This document shows, piece by piece, positions 35,482 to 46,329 of a stretch of DNA of 64,000 nt; position 1 is the first letter of the stretch; every line of letters begins with the position of its first letter. The DNA lies in the NCBI GenBank assembly GCA_024195585.1, contig SWBL01000171.1, positions 41,490-105,489 of the forward strand, given 5' to 3'. The DNA is from Aureobasidium sp. EXF-3400. Its lineage: Eukaryota; Ascomycota; Dothideomycetes; Dothideales; Saccotheciaceae. The position numbers and the translations under genes were made by a program. The notes below the pieces were generated by a model. The model saw only the letters and a program-made list of their open reading frames with translations. It was not told where the DNA came from and ran no database searches.

Positions 35482-36230
35482 CGAGAGATAGATTTAGGAA
35501 AATTGTTGTATGATTGGGAAAAGATTGAGGTAAGCCCAAACTTGGGACGGGACGGTGGAGCAGATCAGACGGTGAATCTTGGAGCTGACAGAACCGTCTT
35601 TGGCAGTCTCCTGTATCACTGATTGAAGAATTGCTACGTTACTTCGCAGTGACTGATGACACGGCAATCTTTTTGCTAGTTTGCACTGGCCTCATGAAAT
35701 ATCGGAACGGACGACGAAATAGCCCAGACGAGGGGAACCGTCCGATTGTTGGCAACGCCTCGCCAGCGTGAGATTCGGCTTCGAGAGTCTGCACAGAGTG
35801 GTGATTTACAGCTTTCTGGCATCATGGCATCGCCAGTCTGATGTTGACACCCGAAGTTGTCGCGCAATCACGAAGTTCAAGAAGACATCATCGTTCAACA
35901 CATGCTGGGACCCTTGGAGATCCTCATCAACCTCTAGAAAGTGACTTCTCTGGGAGATTTATCATACTCAGCCATGAGCTGACAATGGGCATATAGCCTT
36001 CCACACATAGAGATGGGTTCGCTATCTCTGGGGCTACATTTAGCATGCAATAATCAGTCAGCCACTCACTTTACGCTATTTCAAGATGCAAGAATAGATC
36101 GAGGTCTAAGCTCCGGGTAGCGGGATGGTTAATTGTACAAGACCTTGTGAGCAGATTGTAGATACATATCGTTAGACTGTCTTCTCATCAAGCATAATAT
36201 AGCCCTGACCAAAGCAAGTCCTGTTCGCGA
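35482..36230. other. Intergenic region
   Basis: About 750 nt between the reductase relic and the 3' end of the tannase-like gene. No continuation of the reductase and no other gene was recognised. Confidence 0.45.
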
Positions 36231-38028
36231 TCAGGCACACGACCAGCTCTCTGCTTTGTCCACATCCCCACTAATGTACATCTGCTTCTTGGGGTACATA
36301 CAGAGCGGTCTCTGTCTCAGAACTGTGTCTTGAGTAGTATCGTTATGCCAAGTGGTAGCAATGATTTGGTCAGGTGCAACGCCGTGCTCGACCCATTGCA
36401 TCATAGCAAGCAAGACATCATGTTCGGCGTCTCTAAAACCAGGGACGCCGTAGACACCTGAGTTCAGGACTTGGCCACCACCAGCGAAGTACCAAGGTGC
36501 GAGACCTGGGGCGAAGTTACCGCTGCAGTGACTGTTACGAAACGAGTGTGGTCAGTCAACTGTGTCAGGAAGTTTCATATCGATAGGAGAGAGAAGAGCA
36601 TTGCTTACCCCATGCCAGGGACCAGGAAGAAACGGAAAAAGTCATCACGCTCGATGCCTCTGGGTGCAAGCTCGCGCAGGATCTGGGAGTACAAATACAA
36701 ACTACTGCCGGTTGGAATCAACTGATCAGCCATACCATGATAAATCAGCAACTTGCCACCATGTCGCTTGAAGGGTTCGAGGTTATAGTCGTCAGCTGTT
36801 GCATTACCTGGACGAAGCCTTTCGGCATCCTCGACGACGCTGTAGTCATAGTCTTGCCACTTCCAGTTGGGGCCGTACTGCATGAAAGAGGTCACATAAT
36901 CCACGCCTAAGCCGCCTGGCTCAGGGGCACCGAAGATCAAAGGCCAGCCAGGCTCACTGCCTTTCCAGTAGGGAGGGAACACCCAGGTGTCGTTGGTTTC
37001 AACGTAGTCAGAGTAGATCTTGAACAGAGTGGTCAGCTGAGGTGCTGTCAAGCACGCAGACTGGTTGGACTTAGGAGTGCAAAGAAGTGCGTCCATTTCG
37101 AAGTTGCAAGCCTGGGGATCGGAAAGAATGTTGTCCTTGACGCCATCAAGCGCATCGCATTGCCGAAGAACTTCGGCGTTGATGACAGGGAACAAGTTTG
37201 TCGGGATGTGAGTGGATGCGTTGACTGGAAGATTATAGGTGCCGGCCTTGAGAGTATTCGGCGACATATGGGTCAGCCACCATGCAGGAGCTCCGGCGAC
37301 GACGCCGTCAAAGTCTTCGGGATAAAGCTGAATATCACGAAGACCTTGACGTCCACCTGTTGAGCAGCCTTTGTAATAGTTGTATTTCAGCTTGTAGCCG
37401 TAGTAGCCCTCAGTCAACTGCTTACCCAGAACGGTAGAACCATGCATGGCACGGTAACCCCAATCTTTCAGTCTGTCCTGATGCCCGTATGCCCATTTGC
37501 CGTCGAATGAAGTGCTGTTGTGCCCAGTATCCGTAGACATGACTGCAAAACCATAGCCTAATCCACCGCCCTGGTATCTGGTCAGCAACATACCCGTGGT
37601 TGAGGGTTCGCTTGCGTGGCTTTACCATGTCCTTCCAGTTGATGCCGCCAGCATAGCCGCCGTTGCCCACAGCTCTGATCATGTTTGTTAGCTTGAAGAC
37701 ACTCTGAGTAAAAGATCAGAAAGTGCGCATACAAGAATCTTCCATTCCAGTCGTCAGGCAAGAACATGCCGAAGCCATAGTCCGAAGTTCCGTTTCTGAC
37801 TCGAATTTGAACAGCGCAGTGAGCAGTCAGATTAGTGGGCGACATTGGATACGCAATATCTCCACTAGGGACCGAAAAAGTTGATCCTCCGGCTTGCCAT
37901 AGTACAAAGTCCACACTGGCGATAGAGGGAAGCAAGGCCTGGATACTGGCAGATGAGCAGTCGGCTGCTGCTCTGGTTATCACTGTCGCCAACAGAGCTG
38001 TCTTGATTGACGTTGACGTCCTCATCAT
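36231..38028 (-). CDS. Tannase / feruloyl esterase family, secreted
   Basis: Four exons: 37,733-38,028; 37,626-37,674; 36,609-37,570; 36,231-36,531, introns of 55-77 nt, 535 residues. The protein has an N-terminal signal peptide (TALLATVITRAAA). Splicing gives INWKDMGGGLGYGFAVMSTD, a family hallmark; the acceptor at 37,571, just downstream of a competing AG, is needed to keep it. The catalytic set follows the CS-D-HC pattern: C184-S185 in KGCSTGGRQG, D397 in MADQLIP, and H437-C438 in MGHCSGNF, formed across the last intron. In this family the two Cys form a disulfide that links Ser and His. Role: extracellular hydrolysis of esters of gallic, ferulic or related acids. Exact substrate unknown. 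Confidence 0.92.
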
Positions 38029-38087
38029 GCAAGTATCTGGGGAAAGTAAGGCGCGACTGGCAGGGCTGGAAGGAGGCTATAACTACT

Positions 38088-38095
38088 CTTATATA
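38088..38095 (-). promoter_or_regulatory. TATA box of tannase-like gene
   Basis: TATATAAG on the minus strand, 60 nt upstream of ATG 38,028, at a normal core-promoter distance. Confidence 0.55.
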
Positions 38096-38099
38096 TTAA

Positions 38100-39838
38100 T
38101 ACAAAACTTACAGATATAGCACTCAAGAAGCCAACTCTCTGCCGATGTCAATTGCCGTTCTGCTATGCATATACTTTCGTACGAAAACCAGGAATTTATC
38201 TTTGTCCGCCAACCAAGAATGGCAAGAAAGGTTTAACCAATTGTGGGGGCTCCACATTTCGTCGTGCCCTAGAAGGCGGGGTCATTAAGTACAAAGCCAT
38301 CTGGAGCGACGGCGAATTGTGTGGCGTACGTACGACCTATCATCGTGTTGGGAGCTGCAGACCGAGCTTTAGAGCGTCATGAATTGGTTTTCTCCATACA
38401 TCTTAGCTCAAGCCTTCCGGCTATAGATATACCCACGAGATGCAGAGTGCATAGCAGAGGATATTTTCCAAACAACATTTGATCACATCTAGTAAGTTTC
38501 GCATACCACGATAACGAGTTACTCACAACGACATCTCATAGGCTACTTTCGAGTTGATAAGTGATCAAAGAGGCGTGAACTATTGTATGACTTCCTAGAG
38601 TAATAACTACATGAAGCCCTCATAGCTCTTTTCTCTCATATACTGTTCGATGTCCGTCAATTTGTCCATCTCTACGCCGATATCTTCGGGTTTCTTGATT
38701 TCTAGATCGCCACCTGCCCACCCGTAATTAGAAACACAAAGCTTGCTTTCGGCAATCTCTTTTGCCATCCACTTGGGCACTCTAGCGGCACGAAAGATTT
38801 TATCAACTTGAACGAAAGCACCGAATTGCCTGCATCTGAGTGCAAGGTGCGAGCATAAGTCGGCATCTGGCACGTTGTTCCGAGACGACCGAACCAGCCA
38901 GACCAAAAAGCAGCAGACCTTGATCCTGCCAGCCAAAAAGACAGAGCTGATCGGCTTGGTCTGCGGTCAAACTTATATTCATAACCTGAGCCGCATTTTG
39001 AAGACCATGATATGATACCAAGCATCACGTCTTAGGGCTAAATTTTCGGGTTGTAAAAGCTTCGTGAAGGCTTGTCTGCGTGTCATGATGGTCAACATTG
39101 CGACCGGAGGCTGATTGTTCTTCGATCAAATACTTTGCCAATGTCTCCTGTGCCTGTCACGATTTCCAATTTGACGAGCGTCTCATGCTTCATCTCAAAA
39201 GTCATGATAGGCTGCCAGGGAAATGCTAAGGCACTATCTCCCAAATATCCTTGAGTGGTGTATTGATTGTACAGCATCTTGTGTATTCTACAACTTTCGT
39301 GACAGAACACATGGATCTTTATGTTGAGTCCACTGTCTAAGACTCATATTAGCTGTCGAATGTAGTAACATCATACTGCGGGGTCAATCATGGCATGTTA
39401 GCACCCTCATTAAGCCTGAAGGATTCTCGCGTGCTGCCGGCCAGACTGATTGCGGTCACGATTGTGAAGCACTAATCTGGACCGGGCATTGTTTTTGACA
39501 GGTTCAATATCAAGGAAGAGGACCTGCATATGTCGGCTATGACAGCAGATGATAAGCAAAATCGCACCAATCAATCACCAAGGATTCCCACGGTCTCGGC
39601 CGATAAGTCATCGATCTCGGCCGACATGTCCGCTCCTCATCAACAACATCGCGACGGGCGCATCAACGGATGATCTGATAAGATGACCTTATTCGCATGA
39701 TTGATTCCACTCCACTTACTTTCGCACACTCAGTATTTGTTAGCAGCAACTGCCCGCAGTGATCGCGTTATCGTTTTCTTTCCCTACCACTCGAAGAGGA
39801 TAGCGGTCGACTTTTCACTTTTTCACACGAAGCACATC
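38100..39838. other. Gene-poor stretch with an unidentified ORF
   Basis: About 1.7 kb. The minus-strand frame 38,607-38,936 ends in a well-composed segment (VDKIFRAARVPKWMAKEI, then WAGGDLEIKKPEDIG and YMREKSYEGFM) that looks like the C-terminus of a real protein. I cannot name the family, and the upstream half does not continue it, so it is probably a gene remnant. The last 150 nt are the likely promoter and leader of the next MFS gene. Confidence 0.4.
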
Positions 39839-41462
39839 ATGGACGCCCAGATCTTGAAAGCCCCGGTACAGGAACATGGATCACCGCTAGAAGTTTTGGA
39901 ACGGCAAAACAGGTCTATCGAGCACATCACTGAAACCAAGGGAGACCTTGTGAATGAATCACAGGAGAATCCGTTACTAGTGAGCCTATACAAATTTTGG
40001 AACTTGAGCACTGCTGACACGATCTATCGAAGGTGACATGGGATGGTATCGATGACCCAGAGAATCCATACAACTGGCCAGCCCACCGAAAGTGGACTGT
40101 CACCCTTCTCACCTCCTTCGGAGGACTGGTGACTTTGATGTCGGGAACGATGATGGCTCCTGCTCTTGGACAGATCTCGAAAGACCTAGATGCCACAGAG
40201 TCAACCACTCAGATGACTCTCTCAATCTATGTTCTGAGCTTTGCCTTTGGTCCGATGGTTCTTGCACCCATGACAGAAGTTTTTGGCAGGAAGCCAGTTT
40301 GGCTTGTCTCCGGCTGCTTCTACATCCTCTGGAATACAGTCTGTGGATTCTCGCATAGCAATAGCCTGATGATTGCCAGTCGCTTTTTATCAGGTCTTGG
40401 TGCGAGTGCTGAGTATGCTGTAAGACAGGGTCCACTGACAAAAGCCGACCAAGCTAATGTGTACAGGTCACCAATCCCGTCTTGAGTGACTGCTGGCTAC
40501 CTGAACAACGTGGACATTCCTTTTCGATCTCAACATTCATTCCTCTTCTTGGCCCTGCGATAGGACCAATCCTTGGTGGCTTCATCAGTGAATCCGTCGG
40601 ATGGCGGTGGCTGTTCTGGGTCCTCTCAACATTGGACGCTCTACTCATGATCTGCACTTTCATCATCTTTCCGGAGACTCATGCGCCTACCATTCTCGGC
40701 CGCAAAGCTCGTGCGCTCCGCAAGCAAACAGGACAGAGATATTATACAGAGCATGATGGAGGCAATCAAGCACTGTCAAAACGACTCATCGTGAGCTTGA
40801 CTCGTCCATGTCGCCTGCTTCTCACTCAGCCGATTATACAGCTGATGGGTCTACTCCTTGCATACAACTTTGGCATTCTTTATATCGTTCTCTCGACCTT
40901 CGCATCCCTATGGACAGAACAATACGGCCAATCTCTTGGCGACTCTGGCTTGCATTATATCGCTCTGGCTATCGGCTATACCATTGCTGCACAAGCCGGA
41001 GCCAGGATAACAGATCGAATCTGGATACACCTGAAGGCACGGGCAGGGGGCGAGACACAACCGGAGTATCGTGTTCCATTGATGATTCCAGGTGCTATCA
41101 TCATCCCAGTTGGTCTGTTTTGGTACGGGTGGACCGCACAGGAAAGAATGTTTTGGATTTTGCCAGACATCGGCATGGCTATTTTTGGCTGCGGCGTCAT
41201 AGTCGGAACCCAAGCAATGCAGGCCTATGTCATGGATTCTTTCCGAACCCACGTTGCTAGTGCCAGTGCAGCCAGTCAGCTTTTGCGCAGTATCACAGGC
41301 TTTGCATTTCCCCTTTTCGCACCAAGCTTGTATGCGAAGTTTGGTTATGGTTGGGGAAACAGTCTGTTGGCTTTCATCTTCATAGCTATCGGTGTGCCTG
41401 CGCCCTTGATCTTGTGGAAGTATGGTGCGAAGCTCAGGGCTATGGGAAAACCTCAATGGTAG
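39839..41462 (+). CDS. MFS transporter, DHA1 type
   Basis: Three exons: 39,839-39,979; 40,033-40,419; 40,467-41,462, phase-0 introns of 53 and 47 nt, 507 residues. The first splice creates VTWDGIDDPENPYNWP, the DPENPxNW motif before TM1 of DHA1 transporters. Motif A reads LAPMTEVFGRKPVW, and the second junction restores RFLSGLGASAEYAVTNPVLSD. The TM5 region has FIPLLGPAIGPILGGFI. Twelve hydrophobic segments can be counted. Role: proton-coupled export of small molecules at the plasma membrane. It stops 20 nt before the edge of a hAT transposon, so its 3' UTR must run into that element. Confidence 0.9.
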
Positions 41463-41474
41463 TTCCAAGCATGC

Positions 41475-41482
41475 ACTACGAG
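41475..41482. repeat. Left target-site duplication (hAT)
   Basis: ACTACGAG, an 8-bp direct repeat identical to 44,440-44,447. Eight-bp duplications are diagnostic of hAT superfamily insertion. Confidence 0.93.
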
Positions 41483-41503
41483 CAGTGGTCTCAATGGTTG
41501 GAG
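41483..41503 (+). repeat. Left terminal inverted repeat
   Basis: Starts with CAGTG, a common hAT terminus. It pairs with 44,419-44,439; the mismatches are at positions 6, 7 and 16. Confidence 0.88.
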
Positions 41504-43997
41504 GGCTCCATGGAGTGACACTACTCCACTCCATGGGAAGGGCTGGAGTGGAGGAGAGGTCCTACTCCAATGGTGTGGAGTGGAGTGGAGTGATTAGTGG
41601 CCACTCTATGGAACTCCATGGAGTTCCTAAAGGAGATGTCGCTAAGCCTAATGGGGCATAGTAACATCCCCTTTAGGAAGGCGGTAAGCTACTGCCAGAT
41701 CGGATCTCTCCGGTCGTTAAGTGTCGCAATCTCGAATCCTGCTACTTTCCCCCTTTAAACCCCTTCCTCTAAGACTATGTTAACTTAATCTTCTATTTTA
41801 AACTAGCTACCTAATGCACGTACTCCTTCTATCTTAGATACACCTACGCCTACATTACTCTACTCGGAATCATCCTAAGCTATGCTCTCTATAGTTAATA
41901 ACTCTAGAGTCGTTAGTAACGTAGCTAAACGCGGCAATAACTAGCCCTCTACTTTAGCCTACTATAGCGGCCTTACCTAGAGTAAGCTATATAGCTCTTT
42001 TAGTCCTACCGATAATGGCGTAGGTATAGTGCGTAGTTAGGTCTAGAAATATAGGTAGAAGATCGAGAGTCTTAAAGATCGGAAGTAGTACTAGCTATAT
42101 TGTGTCTACTATACGACTGCACCCTCTATTAAGCCTTTTACAATTAGGCATAGTATAAGAGGAGCTATTAATTACCTTAAAGACAAATATTAACTTATAG
42201 CTTAAGGGATAGCTACTAAGAAACGTACTATTATAGAAGCTTTTATAATACTAACTTCCTCCTCTACTCCCTCTTTTTAAGACGTAATTAATCGTTATTA
42301 TCCTAAATTTAACCCTATTAAATTTAAGGGGAAGCTATTAAACTAGATTATTAGCGACGATAAGGCATTTAGCTACCTTAAACACCCCTAACTTCGAGAT
42401 ATGCTTTACTACTTATAACTAAGTCTTAAGAAACGAGGCTACTTACCAACTAGTAACACTATTAACAACTATATTAGAGCTAGCTATTTTAATAGTATAC
42501 CTATTATTTAGGACATTATAAGCTAGAGCATTAGTAAGATCTACCTCTCTTTTAACATTTAGACCTCTTATTAGCAGATCGGCTTCTTTAGTATTTATAT
42601 ATACTTCTATACTCCCTCTAGCTATTAAAACATCCTACTAGCATTACCCTAATAGTCTAGCCATTATATAGGTATCGCTCTTACTAGGACTCTCTATAAG
42701 AAGCTTTCTAGTTATAGTGTTACATCTAATCGGATTAGGTGGTTTATTACTAATAACGCATTAAATAACAATACCTATCTTAAAGCTTTAAGCGACTTAC
42801 TTAAGTTTAAAGCGACTAAACGACGTCTTTAGTGTATAGGCTATATCTTTAACCTTATTATATATAGTAATCTCTTTAGTATAGATAACGCTAACCTTAA
42901 GCTAATTAGTAATGCTATTTATAACGACGATATCCTCTCTCTTAAACTTGCTAAATAGTGTATAAAAGGCCTAATTAGAAAGCTTTATAACCTTATACTA
43001 TAGATCCGTCGCTTAGCATTATACCGGGAGCGTCTTTAAGAGAAATAGAAAGAGCTAGGATTTAAGGATAAGAAGTAGCTAATATAGGATAACTTAATAC
43101 GCTAGAACTTAACTTACTATTTATTATAACGCGCAATTAAGCTCCGATAGCCTATTAAGGCTATACTTAACGAAGAGATGTCTATATAGTAATTAAACTA
43201 TCGAAAGGCTATAGATAATGGTAAAGATCTACCTCCTTAACCCTCTTACCTTATCGATTACCTATCTTAACATAACTAGTCTACTATTATAGATCTCCTC
43301 TTAGTTCTAAAACCTCTTAAACAAGCTACTAAGCTATTATAAGGCTATAGAGCTAGCGCTAGCTATAGATCTATCTAGTAGGTTATACTATTTATAGAAA
43401 AGCTACTTAGTTACTTCGAAGACATCCGTAAGAAATTTAACCTTCCACCTCTAGGCGATGACCTTTAGGTTACTCTTAAAGACACTTAGAATACCTAGAA
43501 TTCTATAGTAAGAGTTAGCTTAAAGCGACGATAGGCCCGTAGTAAGGTAGCACCTCCTCTAATACCTATCTCGAACGCTAGCAGCTCTTAGGAACACCGG
43601 CTACTCTATACTAATGTTAATGCTAGATGGGCTAAGCTAAATAAGTACTATGCCTTAATAGATATGTTATCTTCTTACGTTGTAGCTATTATTCTATACC
43701 CTATATATACCTAGAGGTGGCTTAAGAATAAGTGGGCATTAAAGCTAGCGTGGATTAGAGATACTAAGCGACGAGTCTAACACCTTTAGGTAGACTACTT
43801 ATATCTTAATGTTAACTTAAGGTCACTAGTTACTGTAACTACTGTTCGCTAGCCGCCTCGTGTAGTTAAGATAGACTGCATATTCGACATTAGCGACGAC
43901 GAGGGAGCTCTAGATGCCTCTAAAGACGAGTATCTAGTATAGTGTTAACAACCTCGCAATTCACTTATCACTTAACCTCTTAGCTTTTAGACAATAG

Positions 43998-44196
43998 AGG
44001 TAACTCGGCGTCAATATCCTCGTCTATTACGAATGGCAATTAACCTCTTTACTATACCTGCTATGTCTAATGGACTAGAGAGGACGTTTAGCAGTTGTTC
44101 CCTAATGATTACCTTATATAGAGGAAGCCTTAAATCTAATGTAGTTGAATACACCCAATGCACTAAGAATTGGTTAAGGAACGGTGCTATATCACC
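43998..44196 (+). pseudogene. hAT transposase C-terminal dimerisation domain, relic
   Basis: One frame reads EVTRRQYPRLLRMAINLFTI, then PAMSNGLERTFSSCSLMIT and CTKNWLRNG. This is the pattern of the hAT C-terminal dimerisation domain (YP-L-x2-MA-x2-L-x-IPA-S-x3-ERxFS ... CLxxW). It survives better than the rest of the interior but is isolated from any open frame by stops. It fixes the superfamily and the plus-strand orientation of the element. Confidence 0.85.
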
Positions 44197-44418
44197 TTAA
44201 GTCCTTGTAGGAACAAGGGACGGAGACATAGACGACGAAGAGACTATTCATATTGACTGAATTACATGGTTTTCCCTGTCTATATACCTCCAAAACTGAC
44301 ACTATTTGGGTACCCCTTTTGCTACCACTCCATGGAGTCCATGGAGTAAGGCCCCACTCCACTCCACTCCACTCCAATTGGTATGGAGTGGAGTGGAGAA
44401 GGGGCTCACTCCACTCCA

Positions 44419-44439
44419 CTCCACCCATTGAGGGCACTG
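44419..44439 (-). repeat. Right terminal inverted repeat
   Basis: Reverse complement begins CAGTGCCCTCAATGGGTGGA and pairs with the left end (18 of 21). Confidence 0.88.
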
Positions 44440-44447
44440 ACTACGAG
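44440..44447. repeat. Right target-site duplication (hAT)
   Basis: ACTACGAG, identical to 41,475-41,482. Confidence 0.93.
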
Positions 44448-44780
44448 TGTATGACCTAGAGAGAGATCTTCTCTTTATCTCGGATGTGTATTCAAACCCT
44501 GCTTCATGATAACTCGGAAGTATTCTGCATCTCGCAGATTACCAGTAGCTTGTCTCGTTGCGATAGATTGATCGGAGAAGGAGGGGAGAGATGAGTTTTT
44601 CAGTAGCCGGTGAGCATGTAAAATGTATGATTACCCTATTGGAACCGAGGATCAGATGATCCTGACATCCTCTGCCTTGGAAGCTGCTTATAAGATACCG
44701 CCTGTTGTCAACCTTTTATTCTTCCCTCACGTTACCTTAGCACTTCTGATCAATTAGCGGTCTTGAGTTTCCATCGCAAT

Positions 44781-45239
44781 ATGACGACCTTACCTAGCGA
44801 AAATATCGTCGAGCTGTACGACAACTTGGGTCAGGGGATGAGGACGCATGCAAAGACAATCCTCTCAAACACGAGACCACGACATCTGCCATCAACCTCC
44901 ATCACCAAATGAAGTCTAACAAAGCTCCTGCACGTCTCTTGAACGTAGGCTGTGGCACTGGCATTCCAGTCAATAAGCCATTAGCCGACGAAAGCTTTGC
45001 AGTCCACGTTTTCGACATATCGTCAGAGATGGTCCAGCTAGCCAGATCCAACGTTTCAGGAACGTTTGAGCAAAACAACATGGTAGACATCTAGCCTCAG
45101 CATAGCTATGCTTCTCTTCGTTGTATTCTCTCGATTGGAGCTGCGCTATTCTCAATTTCCTCAGACACAGACAATGATGGTCTATCACAAAGATACTTGC
45201 ATAGATTCGGCTGGGACTGCCTAGCAGCACCAGTATAGG
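44781..45239 (+). pseudogene. SAM-dependent methyltransferase, disabled
   Basis: The start MTTLPSENIVELYDNLGQG, the SAM-binding motif I LLNVGCGTGIPVNKPLAD, the acidic loop HVFDISSEMVQLARSNV and the following PQHSYASLRCILSI match class I methyltransferases of fungi. The reading frame is broken by a shift near 44,850 (the family sequence continues in another frame as DNPLKHE). A TAG at about 45,091 stands where the family has a Gln before PQHSY, and a further shift occurs near 45,140. A CAG-to-TAG change is what RIP spreading from the neighbouring transposon would make. No C-terminal half is visible. Confidence 0.75.
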
Positions 45240-45471
45240 GTATGCAAGCACTCACCTCGGTTTCTCTATCGCCCGGGCTCATGGAGGTACCATATGGCTC
45301 GCCAGACGTATACGCGTTGCAGCTAAGGCTTTGAGCCTCGGTCGAAACCTGCGTCGATGATATATAACGGTGAGAAATATCACCGTAGAGTACCACTTCT
45401 CATCCTTCAGTCACACCTGCTTGCATCTTCCTACCATCTTTCGATCCAGCATTCAGCCAAACGTCTTCACC

Positions 45472-45919
45472 ATGCGCACCTCTATCCTCATCACCACCCT
45501 GCTCACTTCTCTTGCTCTGGCAGCCCCGACAAGACTCGTGAAGAGCTCAGGGCTTGTAGCAAGAGATGGACCAGGCTCGACTTCGACGACCGCAGACGGA
45601 GGCAGCAGTCCATTGAGTGGAGTCCTTGTCGGCGGTAAGATCCTCAAATGGCGGAGCCTTTGCTCAAACGTCGAAAGCTGACAGGGTATAGGAGTCACAT
45701 CGGCATCTGAAGACGGCAGTACTAAAAGCAACACCAGCTCCTCGGAGTGTAGTATGTGTTTCCTGGTCCCAGTGTGACACTGTACTGACGATGACTCCAG
45801 ATCTGTTAGAATGCACTTCCAGCGGTACCGCTGCTGGACCAAATGGAACGGCTAGCTCGACGAGCACTGGTGGACCCCTGAGTGGAGTGAACATCGGCAA
45901 AAAGTTCACTCTGAAGTGA
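45472..45919 (+). CDS. Small secreted protein with PLSGV repeats
   Basis: Three exons: 45,472-45,634; 45,692-45,751; 45,801-45,919, introns of 57 and 49 nt, 113 residues. The start MRTSILITTLLTSLALAA is a clear signal peptide. The mature part is Ser/Thr/Gly-rich with only two Cys (close together in ECNLLEC). It contains two similar units: SSPLSGVLVGG near the start and GGPLSGVNIGKKFTLK at the end. The second exon needs the acceptor at 45,691 because the earlier AG at 45,684 leads to a stop. No family is recognised. Size, secretion signal and position beside a transposon fit a candidate effector or surface peptide; that is inference. Confidence 0.6.
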
Positions 45920-46329
45920 TGGACTCCTAGGCGTAGGGATCGATGGCGAAGGTTGGTGATGTGTTTGTAGAGGATGATCAGGTTTCATATGCTTGAGGTC
46001 TGCAAGCGAGTTGTGCTTGATCTGCGTGCGAACAGTGGTCGAAATGTTGTAGTCAATAGCAGGATTCTGTCTACACGGCTAATGGGCATTCCAGCTCGTG
46101 ATAACGCCCTTGCATAGTACTGTGATAATGCCATTTTCTTGTGTCTTGGAGCGCCACGAGCACGCAGCGACTTTCCAAAGCAGATGATTAGTACTACGTG
46201 TCCAGCAAGAAAGAATGTAGATCAAATTCTATCGACTGGTTATTGGGATAAATGAACTCGAACAAATGGATATCGAATTTGAAGGGGCAGGTAGCTACCC
46301 TCTTCGGCCAACTGCTCTATACGCGACAA

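Larger units (their letters stand above)
41483..44439 (+). mobile_element. Complete RIP-degraded hAT DNA transposon
   Basis: A 2957-bp element. Its ends are near-identical inverted repeats: 41,483-41,503 reads CAGTGGTCTCAATGGTTGGA(G), and the reverse complement of 44,419-44,439 matches at 18 of 21 positions. It is flanked by perfect 8-bp duplications. Just inside both ends are GC-rich subterminal arrays of GGAGT/ACTCC units. The interior from about 41,660 to 44,200 is extremely TA-rich, poor in CpA and full of TAG/TAA in all frames, the expected product of RIP (C-to-T at CpA). A decayed transposase can still be recognised in plus orientation: a BED-finger-like stretch near 42,080-42,170 and a hAT dimerisation domain near 44,000-44,200. 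It cannot encode a working transposase. Confidence 0.93.

Noticed and set aside
35053..35622. Intact 189-residue protein
   Set aside because: Only about 110 residues match the MDR family, with domain parts missing; treated as a relic.
41483..44439. CRISPR-like reading of the short repeated ACTCC units
   Set aside because: The units are contiguous, without unique spacers, and lie inside hAT termini in a eukaryotic genome.
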